DNA of 64,000 nt from Methylobacterium sp. Leaf465 (GCF_001424705.1 NZ_LMRA01000023.1:375004-439003); one strand, 5' to 3'. Positions 49,431 through 58,997 are shown, counted from the first letter of the stretch. Program-made: numbers and translations. The notes: generated from the letters alone by a model not told the origin.

Positions 49431-49459
49431 TATATGGCCGCCGCGCGCGACGGATGCAA
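49431..49459 (-). promoter_or_regulatory. promoter of ffs
   Basis: On the minus strand TTGCAT (49459-49454) and CATATA (49436-49431) are separated by 17 bases, with the RNA expected to start about seven bases later, near 49424. Position and spacing match a housekeeping promoter for the SRP RNA. Confidence 0.6.
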
Positions 49460-49460
49460 G

Positions 49461-49527
49461 CGGACTCCGGGTATTCCAAGCGGCCTCTGGGTATTCCAAG
49501 CGGCCTCCGGGTATTCCAACCGGACTT
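49461..49527. repeat. 20-bp tandem repeat upstream of ffs
   Basis: Three full copies and a partial fourth of a 20-base unit, CGG(A/C)CT(C/T)(C/T)GGGTATTCCAA(G/C), start at 49461, 49481, 49501 and 49521. Copies 2 and 3 differ at two positions. The array begins directly behind the -35 box of ffs and lies 130-200 bases before the next plus-strand gene. It could hold a protein on one face of the helix or be a slippage product. Confidence 0.8.
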
Positions 49528-49660
49528 CGCGCCTCGGAGGGCGACTCCCGACAGGCCGGTGCGGGCAGGGCGGGGAAGGCGGCCGCGGTGTGCCCGCAAA
49601 TCGCCCGATCCCTGCGCCAACTTCCGCGTCCTGTCCTGATCGATGACGAGGGAGATGCCG

Positions 49661-50128
49661 ATGACGCGGCGGTTCGGCTTGAGACTGATGGTGTCCACCG
49701 GCCTCGTGGCGGGCCTGATGGCGGCATCCGCCGCGCCCCAGGTGCCGGGAGCTTGGGCCGGGCGTTACCTCTACGAGCACGATGGCGGGCGCACCGTTGG
49801 CGGGTCGCCGATCGTCGTCACCTACGACCTCGACATCGCTCCGGGACGCGGCAACCGGGACTGTCTGCTGCGGATCGAGGGCTTCCAGACCGACGAGACC
49901 ATCGTCTGCAAGGCGAGCGGTACGGACGAGCGCTTGTCCGTCGCCTTCCACACCTTCGGCGATGGACGGACGGTCAACGCCTACGGCACGCGGCTCTACG
50001 ATGTCGGGACGAACCTGTTCGAGATGCGTCGGGGCGGCGATACCGTTCTGACGCAGTGGCGGGCGCTCAATCCGAGCGGTGCCGGCTCGGCCGCGCCGGC
50101 CGGCACCTATTTCACCCGCAAGGGCTGA
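49661..50128 (+). CDS. exported DUF5991-like protein of unknown function
   Basis: The 155-residue protein begins with a signal peptide (LRLMVSTGLVAGLMAASAA). The mature beta-rich domain reads WAGRYLYEHDGGRTVGGSP, DCLLRIEGFQTDETIVC (two cysteines that could form a disulfide), FHTFGDGRTVNAYG and a C-terminal AGTYFTRKG. This resembles the DUF5991 type of small periplasmic protein. GAGGGAG lies seven bases before the ATG at 49661, which is therefore chosen over 49643. No function is known. Confidence 0.72.
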   Translation: MTRRFGLRLMVSTGLVAGLMAASAAPQVPGAWAGRYLYEHDGGRTVGGSPIVVTYDLDIAPGRGNRDCLLRIEGFQTDETIVCKASGTDERLSVAFHTFGDGRTVNAYGTRLYDVGTNLFEMRRGGDTVLTQWRALNPSGAGSAAPAGTYFTRKG

Positions 50129-50175
50129 CCGCCGGAGCAATGCTCCGGCGAAAGGTCACTGCGGAGTGCGCAGGA

Positions 50176-50439
50176 CTATTCGGCCTTGCGCTTCACGATG
50201 GCGAAGGTCTTGGGGTCGAGCTCTAGGTCGAACTGCTTTCCGTTGGCGTCGATGGCGTCGTCGACCTCGATCTCGTCGTCCTCGACCTCGATCTTCTTCC
50301 ACTTGGTGAAGCCTTCCTGCTTCAGGACGGCCTCGATCTTGGTCTGCTCCTCCGGGGTCGGCTTCCGGTCGGCGAAGGCGGAGCCGGTGAAGGCGAGGCC
50401 GAGGGCGAGGGCGGCGAGGCCCGTGAGCTTGATCGACAT
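50176..50439 (-). CDS. small exported PepSY-like protein
   Basis: The 87-residue protein has a signal peptide (LTGLAALALGLAFTGSAFA). A PepSY-like domain follows: TPEEQTKIEAVLKQEGFTKW, then a strand with EVDDAIDANGKQFDLELDP, ending KTFAIVKRK. PepSY domains are small periplasmic modules often thought to inhibit proteases or bind ligands. The ATG at 50439 is preceded by AGGGAG. It is divergent from the YifB gene. Confidence 0.8.
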   Translation of the reverse strand: MSIKLTGLAALALGLAFTGSAFADRKPTPEEQTKIEAVLKQEGFTKWKKIEVEDDEIEVDDAIDANGKQFDLELDPKTFAIVKRKAE

Positions 50440-50602
50440 GGTGTCTCCCTGCTGTGTCGAGGAATGTTTCTGACCTCCATCGAACCATTCAGCCCGGATG
50501 AGGTTCCTCTCGACGTCGCGCGATGGCTGCGCCCAGAGGTTGTATCCGGGGACGCCGCCCCCTAGGGTCGCCGGATCTTTCCGCCCCGAAGGTCGATCCA
50601 GC

Positions 50603-52138
50603 ATGGTCACGCGCGTCGCCACCGTGGCGTTCGAGGGCATCGAGGCGCGGGCCGTCGATGTCCAGGTTCAGATCGCCCCCGGCATCGTCGCCTTCACGGT
50701 GGTGGGCCTCGCCGACAAGGCGGTGGCGGAATCCCGGGAACGCGTGCGGTCGGCCCTGATCGCCTCCGGCCTCGCCCTGCCGGCCAAGCGCATCACCGTC
50801 AATCTCGCCCCGGCCGACCTGCCGAAGGAGGGCTCGCACTACGACCTGCCGATTGCCCTGGCGGTGATGGGCGCCATCGGCGCCCTGCCGGCGGATGCGC
50901 TCGCGGGCTACTGCGTTCTCGGCGAACTCGCCCTCGACGGCACGATCACGGCGGTGTCCGGTGTGCTGCCCGCCGCCATGGCCGCCAGCGCCCTCGGCCT
51001 CGGCCTGATCTGCCCGGCCGCGACGGGGCCGGAGGCCGCTTGGGCCGGCGGCGACCTCGACGTGCTGGCGCCGCGCTCGCTCATCCAGCTCGCCAACCAC
51101 TTCAAGGGTACCCAGGTCATGGCCCGGCCCGAGCCGGCGGTGGCCGCGCCGGGCGCCGCCCTGCCGGATCTGCGTGACATCAAGGGTCAGGAGGGCGCCA
51201 AGCGCGCCTTGGAGATCGCGGCGGCCGGCGGCCACAACCTCCTGATGAACGGGCCCCCGGGGGCGGGCAAGTCGATGCTCGCCGCGCGGCTGCCCTCGAT
51301 CCTGCCGCCACTGGCACCGCGGGAGCTCCTCGAAGTCTCGATGATCCAGTCGGTGGCGGGCGAACTGAAGGGCGGAGCCCTTTCGAACCGGCGCCCGTTC
51401 CGGCAGCCGCACCATTCCGCCTCCATGGCGGCCCTGGTCGGCGGTGGCATCAACGCCCGTCCGGGCGAGGCCTCGCTGGCCCATGGCGGCGTGCTGTTCC
51501 TTGACGAATTGCCTGAGTTCACGCCCCAGGTCCTCGATTCCCTGCGCCAGCCGATGGAAACTGGGACGATCATGATCGCGCGGGCCAACCACCGGGTGAC
51601 CTACCCGGCCCGCTTCCAGCTCGTCGCCGCGATGAATCCCTGTCGGTGCGGTCAGGCGCTGGAGCCGGGCTATGCCTGCCGCCGGGGGCCGAACGAGCGC
51701 TGCGTCGCCCAGTACGGCGCCCGCATCTCCGGGCCGCTCCTCGATCGGATCGACCTGCGCATCGAGGTCGGGGCGGTCACGGCCGCCGACCTGATCCTGC
51801 CGCCGCCCCTGGAGGGCTCGGCCGAGATGGCGGCGCGTGTGGCGGCCGCCCGCGCTCTGCAGTCCGCGCGCTACGCCGCCTACGATCCGGACGCCACGTT
51901 CACCAACGCCACCTGCCCGCCGCCGGTGATCGAGGCCGTGGCGGCGCTGGACCAGGAGGGGGCCGCTCTGATCCGTTCGGCCGCCGAGACCATGCGGCTC
52001 TCAGCGCGCGGCTTCCATAGGACCCTGCGCGTGGCCCGCACCCTGGCCGACCTCGACGGTGAGGCCCGGGTCCGCCGTATCCACCTCGCCGAGGCCCTGT
52101 CCTATCGCGGGCGATCGGACCAGCCAGCAGCGGCATGA
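50603..52138 (+). CDS. YifB/ComM family Mg-chelatase-like AAA ATPase
   Basis: The 511-residue protein has the N-terminal ChlI-like domain (VVGLADKAVAESRERVRSAL; LPKEGSHYDLPIALAVMG), then the AAA+ core. Walker A is GPPGAGKSMLAARLP near residue 218, and VLFLDELPEFTPQVLDSLRQ carries Walker B. A cysteine cluster (NPCRCGQALEPGYACRRGPN) and the C-terminal helical domain follow. ComM proteins are hexameric helicases that promote branch migration during natural transformation and recombination. The ATG at 50603 matches the family N-terminus; the longer reading is discarded. Confidence 0.93.
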   Translation: MVTRVATVAFEGIEARAVDVQVQIAPGIVAFTVVGLADKAVAESRERVRSALIASGLALPAKRITVNLAPADLPKEGSHYDLPIALAVMGAIGALPADALAGYCVLGELALDGTITAVSGVLPAAMAASALGLGLICPAATGPEAAWAGGDLDVLAPRSLIQLANHFKGTQVMARPEPAVAAPGAALPDLRDIKGQEGAKRALEIAAAGGHNLLMNGPPGAGKSMLAARLPSILPPLAPRELLEVSMIQSVAGELKGGALSNRRPFRQPHHSASMAALVGGGINARPGEASLAHGGVLFLDELPEFTPQVLDSLRQPMETGTIMIARANHRVTYPARFQLVAAMNPCRCGQALEPGYACRRGPNERCVAQYGARISGPLLDRIDLRIEVGAVTAADLILPPPLEGSAEMAARVAAARALQSARYAAYDPDATFTNATCPPPVIEAVAALDQEGAALIRSAAETMRLSARGFHRTLRVARTLADLDGEARVRRIHLAEALSYRGRSDQPAAA

Positions 52139-52232
52139 CGGCGCCCGGAGCCCCTGTCCGGTCGCGGTCAAGCCCCCGGAGGCCTGGGCGCAGGCGCCGG
52201 GGGGGGGGCGGCGGTGCGCTCGACCCGATGCC

Positions 52233-54398
52233 TTATTCGGCGGCTTGGCGCGCGGCGTAGCCGAGGCGCCCGTTCAATTCCTCGATCAACTTCACGGCGG
52301 CCTCCGCGATGACGGTGCCGGGCGGAAAGATCGCCGAGGCGCCGGCGGCGTAGAGGGCGTCGTAGTCGCCGGGCGGGATGACGCCGCCGATGACGATCAT
52401 CACGTCGCCGCGGCCTTGCTCGGTGAGCGCGGCCTTAAGTTCCGGCACCAGAGTCAGGTGACCGGCGGCCAGCGACGACACGCCGACGATGTGGACGTCG
52501 TTCTCCACCGCCTGCCGGGCGGCCTCCGCGGGTGTCGCGAAGAGTGGCCCTATATCCACGTCGAAACCGAGATCGGCGAAGGCGGAGGCGATGACCTTCT
52601 GGCCGCGGTCGTGTCCGTCCTGGCCCATCTTGGCGACGAGGATGCGCGGGCGGCGCCCGTCGTTTTCCTCGAAGGTCTCCACGAGCTTGCGAACGGTCTC
52701 GACCACCGGCGACATGCCACCCACCTCCCGCTTGTAGACGCCCGAGATCGAGCGGATCTCAGCCCGGTGACGGCCCCAGGCCGTCTCCAAGGCGTCCGAG
52801 ATCTCGCCCACCGTCGCCTTGGCCCGCGCCGCGTTCACGGCGAGTTCGAGGAGGTTGCCCGTCCCCCGCGCCGCTGCCGTCAGGGCCGCCAGGGCCGCGT
52901 CGACCTCCGCCTGGTTGCGCTCGGCCCGGAGCCGTTTCAGCTTGTCGATCTGAAGGGTTCGGACGTTGCCGTTGTCGACGCGCATCAACTCGATGGCGCG
53001 GTCGTCGTCGGGCTTGAACTTGTTCACGCCCACGATGGTCTGGCGGCCGGAATCGATCCGGGCCTGGGCCCGGGCGGCCGCCTCCTCGATGCGCAGCTTC
53101 GGGATGCCGGCCTCGATGGCCTTGGCCATGCCGCCCAGTTCGTCGACCTCGCGCAGGTGCTCCCAGGCGCGGGCGACGATGTCCTGGGTCAGCTTCTCGA
53201 CGTAGTAGGAGCCGCCCCACGGATCGACGATGCGCGTCGTGCCACTCTCCTGCTGCAGGAAGAGCTGGGTGTTGCGGGCGATGCGGGCCGAGAAGTCGGT
53301 GGGCAGGGCCAGCGCCTCGTCGAGGGCGTTGGTGTGCAGGGACTGGGTGCCGCCCTGCGTCGCCGCCATCGCCTCGATGCAGGTTCGGGTGACGTTGTTG
53401 AAGACGTCCTGCGCGGTCAGCGACCAGCCCGAGGTCTGGCTGTGGGTGCGCAGGGGCAGCGACTTGTCGCTCTGCGGCTCGAACTCCTTGACGAGCTTGG
53501 CCCAGATCAGGCGCGCGGCCCGCATCTTGGCGATCTCCATGAAGAAGTTCGTCGAGATCGCCCAGAAGAACGACAGACGCGGAGCGAACTGGTCGATGGT
53601 CAGCCCGGCGGCGAGGCCCGCCTTGATGTACTCGACACCATCGGCCAGCGTGTAGGCGAGCTCGAGGTCGTTCGTCGCCCCGGCCTCCTGCATGTGATAG
53701 CCGGAAATCGAGATGGAGTTGAACTTCGGCATATTCTTCGAGGTGTAGGCGAAGATGTCGCCGATGATCCGCATCGAACCCGCCGGCGGGTAGATGTAGG
53801 TGTTGCGGACCATGAACTCCTTGAGGATGTCGTTCTGGATCGTGCCGGCGAGCTTTTGCGGCGGGACGCCCTGCTCCTCGGCCGCGACGATGTAGAGGGC
53901 CAGGATCGGCAACACCGCGCCGTTCATCGTCATCGAGACGGTCATCTCGTCGAGCGGGATGCCTGAGAACAGCGTCCGCATGTCGTAGATCGAATCGATC
54001 GCCACACCGGCCATGCCCACATCGCCCGAGACGCGCGGATGGTCGGAATCGTAGCCCCGGTGGGTTGCGAGGTCGAAGGCCACCGACAGGCCCTTCTGCC
54101 CGGCGGCAAGGTTGCGCCGGTAGAACGCGTTCGAATCCTCGGCCGTGGAGAAGCCGGCATATTGCCGGATCGTCCAGGGCTGGGTCACGTACATCGTCGG
54201 GTAGGGGCCGCGGAGGTAGGGCGCCACGCCCGGATAGGTGTCGAGGAACTCGATGCCTTCGCGATCCTCGGGGCCGTAGACGCCCTTCACCGGAATGCCC
54301 TCGGGCGTCATCCAGGGCTCGCCCGTGGGCGGCACCGGAGCCGGCACGGCATCGGCCGCGTAGGGAACGGTCGCGAAGTCTGGGATGCGAGACGTCAT
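52233..54398 (-). CDS. mcmA: methylmalonyl-CoA mutase large subunit
   Basis: The B12 enzyme interconverts (R)-methylmalonyl-CoA and succinyl-CoA, closing propionate catabolism and, in methylotrophs, the ethylmalonyl-CoA pathway. The protein is 721 residues. The N-terminal TIM-barrel has [39 protein letters not shown] and [18 protein letters not shown]. The C-terminal cobalamin domain has the ligand histidine in MGQDGHDRG near residue 593, then [13 protein letters not shown] and [15 protein letters not shown]. The small subunit is not in the window. The start at 54398 ([11 protein letters not shown]) is the family N-terminus. Confidence 0.96.
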   Translation of the reverse strand: MTSRIPDFATVPYAADAVPAPVPPTGEPWMTPEGIPVKGVYGPEDREGIEFLDTYPGVAPYLRGPYPTMYVTQPWTIRQYAGFSTAEDSNAFYRRNLAAGQKGLSVAFDLATHRGYDSDHPRVSGDVGMAGVAIDSIYDMRTLFSGIPLDEMTVSMTMNGAVLPILALYIVAAEEQGVPPQKLAGTIQNDILKEFMVRNTYIYPPAGSMRIIGDIFAYTSKNMPKFNSISISGYHMQEAGATNDLELAYTLADGVEYIKAGLAAGLTIDQFAPRLSFFWAISTNFFMEIAKMRAARLIWAKLVKEFEPQSDKSLPLRTHSQTSGWSLTAQDVFNNVTRTCIEAMAATQGGTQSLHTNALDEALALPTDFSARIARNTQLFLQQESGTTRIVDPWGGSYYVEKLTQDIVARAWEHLREVDELGGMAKAIEAGIPKLRIEEAAARAQARIDSGRQTIVGVNKFKPDDDRAIELMRVDNGNVRTLQIDKLKRLRAERNQAEVDAALAALTAAARGTGNLLELAVNAARAKATVGEISDALETAWGRHRAEIRSISGVYKREVGGMSPVVETVRKLVETFEENDGRRPRILVAKMGQDGHDRGQKVIASAFADLGFDVDIGPLFATPAEAARQAVENDVHIVGVSSLAAGHLTLVPELKAALTEQGRGDVMIVIGGVIPPGDYDALYAAGASAIFPPGTVIAEAAVKLIEELNGRLGYAARQAAE

Positions 54399-54431
54399 GG
54401 GCTCTGGCTCGTGCGGCGGCGGCGTCCCGGC

Positions 54432-54437
54432 ATTATA
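54432..54437 (-). promoter_or_regulatory. candidate -10 box of mcmA
   Basis: A perfect TATAAT lies on the minus strand 34 bases before the mcmA ATG. The -35 position holds only GTAGCC, a poor match. The neighbouring minus-strand gap (54399-54565) has no gene. Confidence 0.4.
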
Positions 54438-54565
54438 GGTACGCGCGCAATCTGGGCTACTCCTAACCGGACTTCGCCCGGATGGGGGCGGCAAAACCGT
54501 CACTTTCGCGCAAGCGGCCGGCAAATCTTTTCGGGCCGCTGCCAAAACTTTCTTGTCGGACGGCC

Positions 54566-55474
54566 CTACTCGGCGGCCATCCGTGAGGGGGCAAGACCCT
54601 GAACCTCGGCGGCGACGGCCGCCACGACGCTGCGCAGGTGCCAGACCAATTCCGAGAAGCCCGGCGTGATCGCGAGGCTCGCCTCGTTCATGTAGAGGCC
54701 CCGATTGATCTCGATCTGCAGCGCGTGGCGCTCGACGTTCGGCTCGCCGTAGTGCTCGGTGATGAAGCCGCCCGCGTAGGGCTTGTTGCGCAGAACGCGG
54801 TAGCCGCGGGCGCGCAGGTGGTGCTCGAAGGCGTCGATCAGGATCGGCGCGCAGGCGGTGCCGAAACGGTCGCCGAGGATGATGTCGGCCCGCGCCGCTT
54901 CGTCGCGCCCGAGGCTCGACGACGGCATCGAGTGGCAGTCGATCAGGATGGCGTGCCCGAACTGGCGCGCCGTGCGCTGGATCAGGCTGCGGAGCGCGCG
55001 ATGATAAGGCTTGTACAGGGCCTCGATCCGCTCGACCGCGGCCGCCACCGGCAGACGTCCGCGATAGATCTCCTGACCGTCGGCCACGAGGCGCGGGATG
55101 GTGCCGAGGCCGCCCGCCACCCGCATGGAGCGGGTGTTGGCGAAGGCCGGCAGGCGTCCGTCGAACATGCGCGGGTCGAGTTCGTAGGGCTCGCGGTTCA
55201 CGTCGAGGAAGGCCCGCGGGAAATGCGCTCGCATGAGGGGCGCCCCGAGATCGACCACCGGGGCGAACAGCCGGTCCACGTGCGCGTCTTCCGAGCGCCG
55301 CAGCGCGAGCCCGTCGAGGCGCGAGGCGGCCAGGAAGGCCGGCGGGTAGACCGTGCCGGAATGCGGCGTGTTGAAGACGAAGGGGAGGGTATGCGCCGTC
55401 GGCTCGTCCACCGTGAAGGGCGGATCGAAGGCTGCCGCCCCGGACGCTTCGGGGGTCTGGAACGGCTCTGTCAT
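54566..55474 (-). CDS. N-formylglutamate amidohydrolase-like protein
   Basis: The 302-residue protein has the FGase fold. Zinc-site motifs are [16 protein letters not shown] near the start, [20 protein letters not shown] and [13 protein letters not shown], with a late [21 protein letters not shown]. Members hydrolyse N-formylglutamate in histidine breakdown or act on similar acylated amino acids. No hut gene is nearby, so the physiological substrate is open. The start at 55474 ([11 protein letters not shown]) is chosen because upstream sequence loses coding character. Confidence 0.87.
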   Translation of the reverse strand: MTEPFQTPEASGAAAFDPPFTVDEPTAHTLPFVFNTPHSGTVYPPAFLAASRLDGLALRRSEDAHVDRLFAPVVDLGAPLMRAHFPRAFLDVNREPYELDPRMFDGRLPAFANTRSMRVAGGLGTIPRLVADGQEIYRGRLPVAAAVERIEALYKPYHRALRSLIQRTARQFGHAILIDCHSMPSSSLGRDEAARADIILGDRFGTACAPILIDAFEHHLRARGYRVLRNKPYAGGFITEHYGEPNVERHALQIEINRGLYMNEASLAITPGFSELVWHLRSVVAAVAAEVQGLAPSRMAAE

Positions 55475-55682
55475 CGCGGCGCGGGCGCCTCGGTGCGGAC
55501 GGGACAACGCATCGCCCCACTTTGCGGGTTGCCGACTCGCCTGTCCAGCAGGACGGGCGTGCCGCAAGGCCGCCGCTCGTGCCGTTGGACACCCCCGCCC
55601 CGACGGGTCGGCAACGTTCTGTTTACCAAGCCGGTGCTTTGTGGAAAGAACACGTCGAATCAAAGGTACGGGACGCTGCTCG

Positions 55683-56039
55683 ATGAAGATCCTCCTGGCG
55701 GAAGACGACAACGACATGCGCCGCTTCCTGGCCAAGGCGCTGCAGAACGCCGGCTACGACGTGCTGTCGTTCGACAATGGGCTGTCGGCCTACAATCGCC
55801 TGCGCGAGGAGCCCTTCGAGCTGCTCCTCACCGACATCGTGATGCCCGAGATGGATGGGATCGAGCTGGCGCGCCGCGCCACCGAACTGGACCCGGATAT
55901 CAAGGTGATGTTCATCACGGGCTTCGCCGCCGTGGCTCTGAACCCGGATTCGAAGGCCCCCAAGGACGCCAAGGTCCTGTCGAAGCCCTTCCACCTGCGC
56001 GATCTCGTCAACGAGGTCGAGAAGCTGCTGGCCGCCTGA
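55683..56039 (+). CDS. cpdR: cell-cycle response regulator CpdR
   Basis: The 118-residue single receiver domain is nearly a textbook CpdR: ILLAEDDNDMRRFLAKALQN, phosphoacceptor Asp51 in LLTDIVMPEMDG, MFITGFAAVALNPDSKAP and VLSKPFHLRDLVNEVEK. Unphosphorylated CpdR primes ClpXP to degrade CtrA and other cell-cycle proteins. Its partner RcdA is encoded at 34,317 in the same window. The ATG at 55683 is the conserved start. It is divergent from the amidohydrolase gene. Confidence 0.94.
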   Translation: MKILLAEDDNDMRRFLAKALQNAGYDVLSFDNGLSAYNRLREEPFELLLTDIVMPEMDGIELARRATELDPDIKVMFITGFAAVALNPDSKAPKDAKVLSKPFHLRDLVNEVEKLLAA

Positions 56040-56133
56040 GCATAACCGCCGACACCCCCACCGAATCGAGGCAGTAGGAAGAGCCTGCCTGCTCGCCTAT
56101 ATGCTGTACGGATTGGGATGGGGCGTTTCGACG

Positions 56134-56391
56134 ATGAAGCCGGTCACGATCTATACAACCGCGTGGTGCCCGTACTGCTCGGCGGCCAAGAGCCTGCTGC
56201 GCGACAAGGGCATCGCGTTCACCGAGATCGACGTCGAGCGGACATCCGGCTCGCGCACCACCATGGTTCAGCGCGCCGGGGGCCGCACGAGCGTGCCGCA
56301 GATCTTCGTCGGCGACACCCATGTGGGTGGCTGCGACGACCTCTATGCCCTGAATGGCGCCGGCAAGCTCGACGCCCTGGTGGCCGCATGA
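56134..56391 (+). CDS. grxC: glutaredoxin 3
   Basis: The 85-residue thioredoxin-fold protein has the redox motif CPYC (TTAWCPYCSAAKSLLRDKG) and the glutathione-binding RTSVPQIFVGDTHVGGCDDL with its cis-proline. It is the dithiol class. The ATG at 56134 (MKPVTIYTT) gives the normal length; one at 56101 would add 11 unconserved residues. Its stop overlaps the start of the hydrolase gene (ATGA), a pairing common in alphaproteobacteria. Confidence 0.95.
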   Translation: MKPVTIYTTAWCPYCSAAKSLLRDKGIAFTEIDVERTSGSRTTMVQRAGGRTSVPQIFVGDTHVGGCDDLYALNGAGKLDALVAA

Positions 56392-57236
56392 GCGACGCGC
56401 CGAAATTCACGGCCGCCTGCGTGCAGATGCGCTCGGGCCGCGAGCCCCTCGCCAACCGCGACGCCGCGGTGGCCCTGGTCCGTGAGGCCGCGGATGCCGG
56501 TGCGCACTACGTCCAGACCCCCGAGATGACCTCCCTGGTGGAGCGCAGCAAGGCGAGCCTGTTCGAGAAGGTCACGGCCCAGGACGACGACCCGACGCTG
56601 GCGGCCCTGCGCGACGTCGCCCGCGCGCGCGGCATCGTGATCCAGATCGGGTCACTCGCCGTGCGCAACGGCGACAAGGTCGCCAACCGCGCCTTCCTGA
56701 TCGATGCGGAGGGGGCGATCACCGCCTCCTACGACAAGCTCCATCTCTACGACGTCGACCTGCCCAACGGTGAGCGCTGGCGTGAATCCGCCACCTATAC
56801 GGGGGGCGCCTGCGCCGTCGTCGCGTACACGCCGTGGGCGGCCATCGGCCTCGCCATCTGCTACGACATCCGCTTCCCGGCCCTGTACCGGGCCCTGGCG
56901 GAGGCGGGCGCCACCGTCCTGACGGCGCCGGCCTGCTTCACCAAGCAGACGGGGGAGGCGCATTGGCACGTGCTGCATCGGGCCCGCGCCATCGAGACCG
57001 GTTCGTTCATGATCTCGGCGGCCCAGGGGGGGCACCACGAGGACGGGCGCGACACCTACGGCCATTCCCTCATCGTCGATCCCTGGGGCCGGATCCTGGC
57101 CGACGCCGACGGGGCCGAGCCGGGGGTGATCCTCGCCGAGATCGACCTCGCCCGCGTGGCCGATGCCCGCGCCCGCATTCCGACCCTGCAGCATGCCCGC
57201 CCCTTCACGATCCAGCGGGTGGGGCGCCCTTCCTGA
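56388..57236 (+). CDS. carbon-nitrogen hydrolase (nitrilase superfamily, Nit-like)
   Basis: The 282-residue protein has the catalytic triad of the family. Glutamate is in YVQTPEMTSLVER, lysine in SYDKLHLYDVDLPNGERWRE, and cysteine in IGLAICYDIRFPALYRALAE. ISAAQGGHHEDGRDTYGHS near the C-terminus is typical of the Nit/omega-amidase branch, whose members repair deaminated glutathione or hydrolyse omega-amides. Coupling to a glutaredoxin gene fits a glutathione-related job, but that is inference. Confidence 0.9.
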   Translation: MSDAPKFTAACVQMRSGREPLANRDAAVALVREAADAGAHYVQTPEMTSLVERSKASLFEKVTAQDDDPTLAALRDVARARGIVIQIGSLAVRNGDKVANRAFLIDAEGAITASYDKLHLYDVDLPNGERWRESATYTGGACAVVAYTPWAAIGLAICYDIRFPALYRALAEAGATVLTAPACFTKQTGEAHWHVLHRARAIETGSFMISAAQGGHHEDGRDTYGHSLIVDPWGRILADADGAEPGVILAEIDLARVADARARIPTLQHARPFTIQRVGRPS

Positions 57237-57272
57237 CGCCGCTCGCACACGTCTTCCGAAAACCGTGACCCG

Positions 57273-57764
57273 ATGATCCGCTATACCCTCGTCTGCGAGG
57301 CCCAGCACGGCTTCGAGAGCTGGTTTCCCTCGAGCGATTCCTTCGATGCGTAGGCGGCGCGCGGACTCGTCTCCTGCCCGGTCTGCGGCTCGGTCCGGGT
57401 CGGCAAGAGCATGATGGCGCCCTCGGTCGCCCGAACGGATCGCGGTTCCCGCGCCCCGCCGGCCCCGGCGGGTCTCTCCTCGGAGGCGGGCTCGATCCCC
57501 GCGGCACCGCACACGACACCGCAACTGGCGCTCACCGAACCCGAGCAGCGCCTGCGCGCCCTGATGTGGGCCATGCGCGAGGCGGTGACGCGGAACGCCG
57601 ACGATGTCGGAACGCGCTTCCCGGAGGAGGCCCGGCGGATCCACTACGGGGAGACCGAGACCCGAGCGATCTACGGCGAGGCCAGTTTGGACGAGGCGCG
57701 CGCCCTCGTGGACGAGGGCATCGCAGTGGCGCCCCTGCCGCCGGCCTCCGACGACCGGCATTGA
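57273..57764 (+). pseudogene. DUF1178 family gene interrupted by an in-frame TAG
   Basis: Translation from the ATG at 57273 gives MIRYTLVCEAQHGFESWF and continues SSDSFDA, after which codon 27 is TAG (57351-57353). The same frame then continues without break as AARGLVSCPVCGSVRVGKSM to the stop at 57764, covering a full DUF1178 protein of about 163 residues. Relatives have glutamine or lysine at this point, so a single C-to-T or A-to-T change explains it. The zinc-ribbon cysteines (VCEAQH and CPVC) are intact. It could be a true nonsense mutation, a sequencing error or suppressed. It follows the hydrolase gene as in related genomes. Confidence 0.82.
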
Positions 57765-57767
57765 GTC

Positions 57768-58256
57768 TCAGCGCTTCAGCGCGGCGGTTCCGGCTACCGA
57801 CGCCAGGGCGAAGGCGATGAGCGCGTTCCAGCCCGCGAGAGAGATCCCGGCCAGGCGCCAGGCCGCCGTGGAACAGTCGGCCACGCGCGTGCTCTGGAGT
57901 GCGTTCAGGAAATCGCCGACGTCGGACGGATTGGCGCCCGCGCCGCCCCCGCAATCGGTGGGTCCGGCCCAGAGGCTCCACTCCGCCCCGGCGTGATAGA
58001 CGCTGAGTCCGGCCCCGTAGAGAAGGCCCAGGGCGGCGAGGCCGAGGACGAGGCGGGTGGCCCGGGCGGGCAGGACAAGGCCCAGGAGCGCCAACGGAAT
58101 CGCCGCGTAGTAGGGAATCCGCTCCTGCAGGCAGAGTTTGCACGGCACGTAGCCGAGCCCCCACTGAAAGTACCAGGCGCCCGCGAGCGTCAGCACGGAT
58201 CCGACGAGCAGGAGGAGGGCGGCGCGGCGCAGGCGCAGGAGCGAGGCGTAATCCAT
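57768..58256 (-). CDS. disulfide bond formation protein B (DsbB family)
   Basis: The 162-residue protein has four membrane helices. The first cysteine pair is YVPCKLCLQERIPYY (Cys39/Cys42), followed by helices and a periplasmic loop with the second cysteine pair (PTDCGGG and VADCSTA). DsbB reoxidises DsbA by passing electrons to quinone. No dsbA gene is in the window. It lies 20 bases downstream of the YqaA-type gene. Confidence 0.9.
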   Translation of the reverse strand: MDYASLLRLRRAALLLLVGSVLTLAGAWYFQWGLGYVPCKLCLQERIPYYAAIPLALLGLVLPARATRLVLGLAALGLLYGAGLSVYHAGAEWSLWAGPTDCGGGAGANPSDVGDFLNALQSTRVADCSTAAWRLAGISLAGWNALIAFALASVAGTAALKR

Positions 58257-58276
58257 CTCTCTAAGATCACCTTGGT

Positions 58277-58858
58277 CTAGAGCAACACCTTGAACAGCAC
58301 GAAGCCGAGGATGATCACGGCGACGGAGATCGCCGCCACCACGTTGAGGTGGCGGTCGAGCACCCCCCGGATCTGAACGCCGTAGCGGCCCAGAAGTCCC
58401 GCCAGGATGAAGAACCGGGCGCCCCGCGTCAGCAGCGACAGCACCACGAACCAGAACAGGTCGTAATGGGCGAAGCCCGAGGTGATGGTCACGAGCTTGA
58501 AGGGGATCGGCGTCAGGCCCTTCAGCAGGATCACCCAGTGTCCGTACTCTCCGTAGGAGGCCTGGAAGGTGGCGGCCTTGTCGGACAGGCCGTAGACCCG
58601 AAACACCCACTGGCCGATGGAATCGAACAGCAGGGCGCCGATTGCGTACCCGACGAGGCCGCCCGCCACCGAAGCCAGGGTGGTGATGAGGGCGTAGAAC
58701 CAGACCCGATCCGGCCGGCTCACCGCCATCGGCACCAGCATCACGTCCGGCGGCACCGGGAAAAACGAGCTCTCGGCAAAGGCCACCGCGCCGAGGGCGT
58801 AGGGTGCGGAGGGCTTGCCCGCGAGCGCAAGGATCCACTCGTAGAGGCGACGGATCAT
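58277..58858 (-). CDS. YqaA/DedA-family membrane protein
   Basis: The 193-residue protein has the SNARE-associated (DedA) pattern: YALGAVAFAESSFFPVPPDV, GGLVGYAIGALLFDSIG, VILLKGLTPIPFKLVTITSG, and late helices. Such proteins move or flip phospholipids. The ATG at 58858 is the family N-terminus (MIRRLYEWIL). dsbB follows on the same strand, and this pair is common in Hyphomicrobiales. It is the last core gene before the tRNA and accessory region. Confidence 0.88.
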   Translation of the reverse strand: MIRRLYEWILALAGKPSAPYALGAVAFAESSFFPVPPDVMLVPMAVSRPDRVWFYALITTLASVAGGLVGYAIGALLFDSIGQWVFRVYGLSDKAATFQASYGEYGHWVILLKGLTPIPFKLVTITSGFAHYDLFWFVVLSLLTRGARFFILAGLLGRYGVQIRGVLDRHLNVVAAISVAVIILGFVLFKVLL

Positions 58859-58997
58859 AAAGGGGTCCGAGAGGGCTGGAGGGGATGGGCGGCGCCCTTT
58901 GACCATACGGCGCCGTCCATGGCGAGCGCTCGCAGACCGCACTGCGAAGAAAACACCACTGGCCGAAACCGGGAAGGTGTGCGATGACGCGACCGCT

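Noticed and set aside
49461..49527. The 20-bp repeats as a CRISPR array
   Set aside because: The units are directly adjacent with no spacers, the repeat is too short, and no cas gene is present.
54480..54565. A hairpin (AGCGGCC/GGCCGCT) after the amidohydrolase gene as a terminator
   Set aside because: The stem is only seven bases with a large loop and no T-run; at this GC content such pairings are common.
57351..57353. TAG in the DUF1178 gene as a pyrrolysine codon
   Set aside because: There is no pyrrolysine machinery or reason for it in this lineage; relatives have an ordinary residue there.
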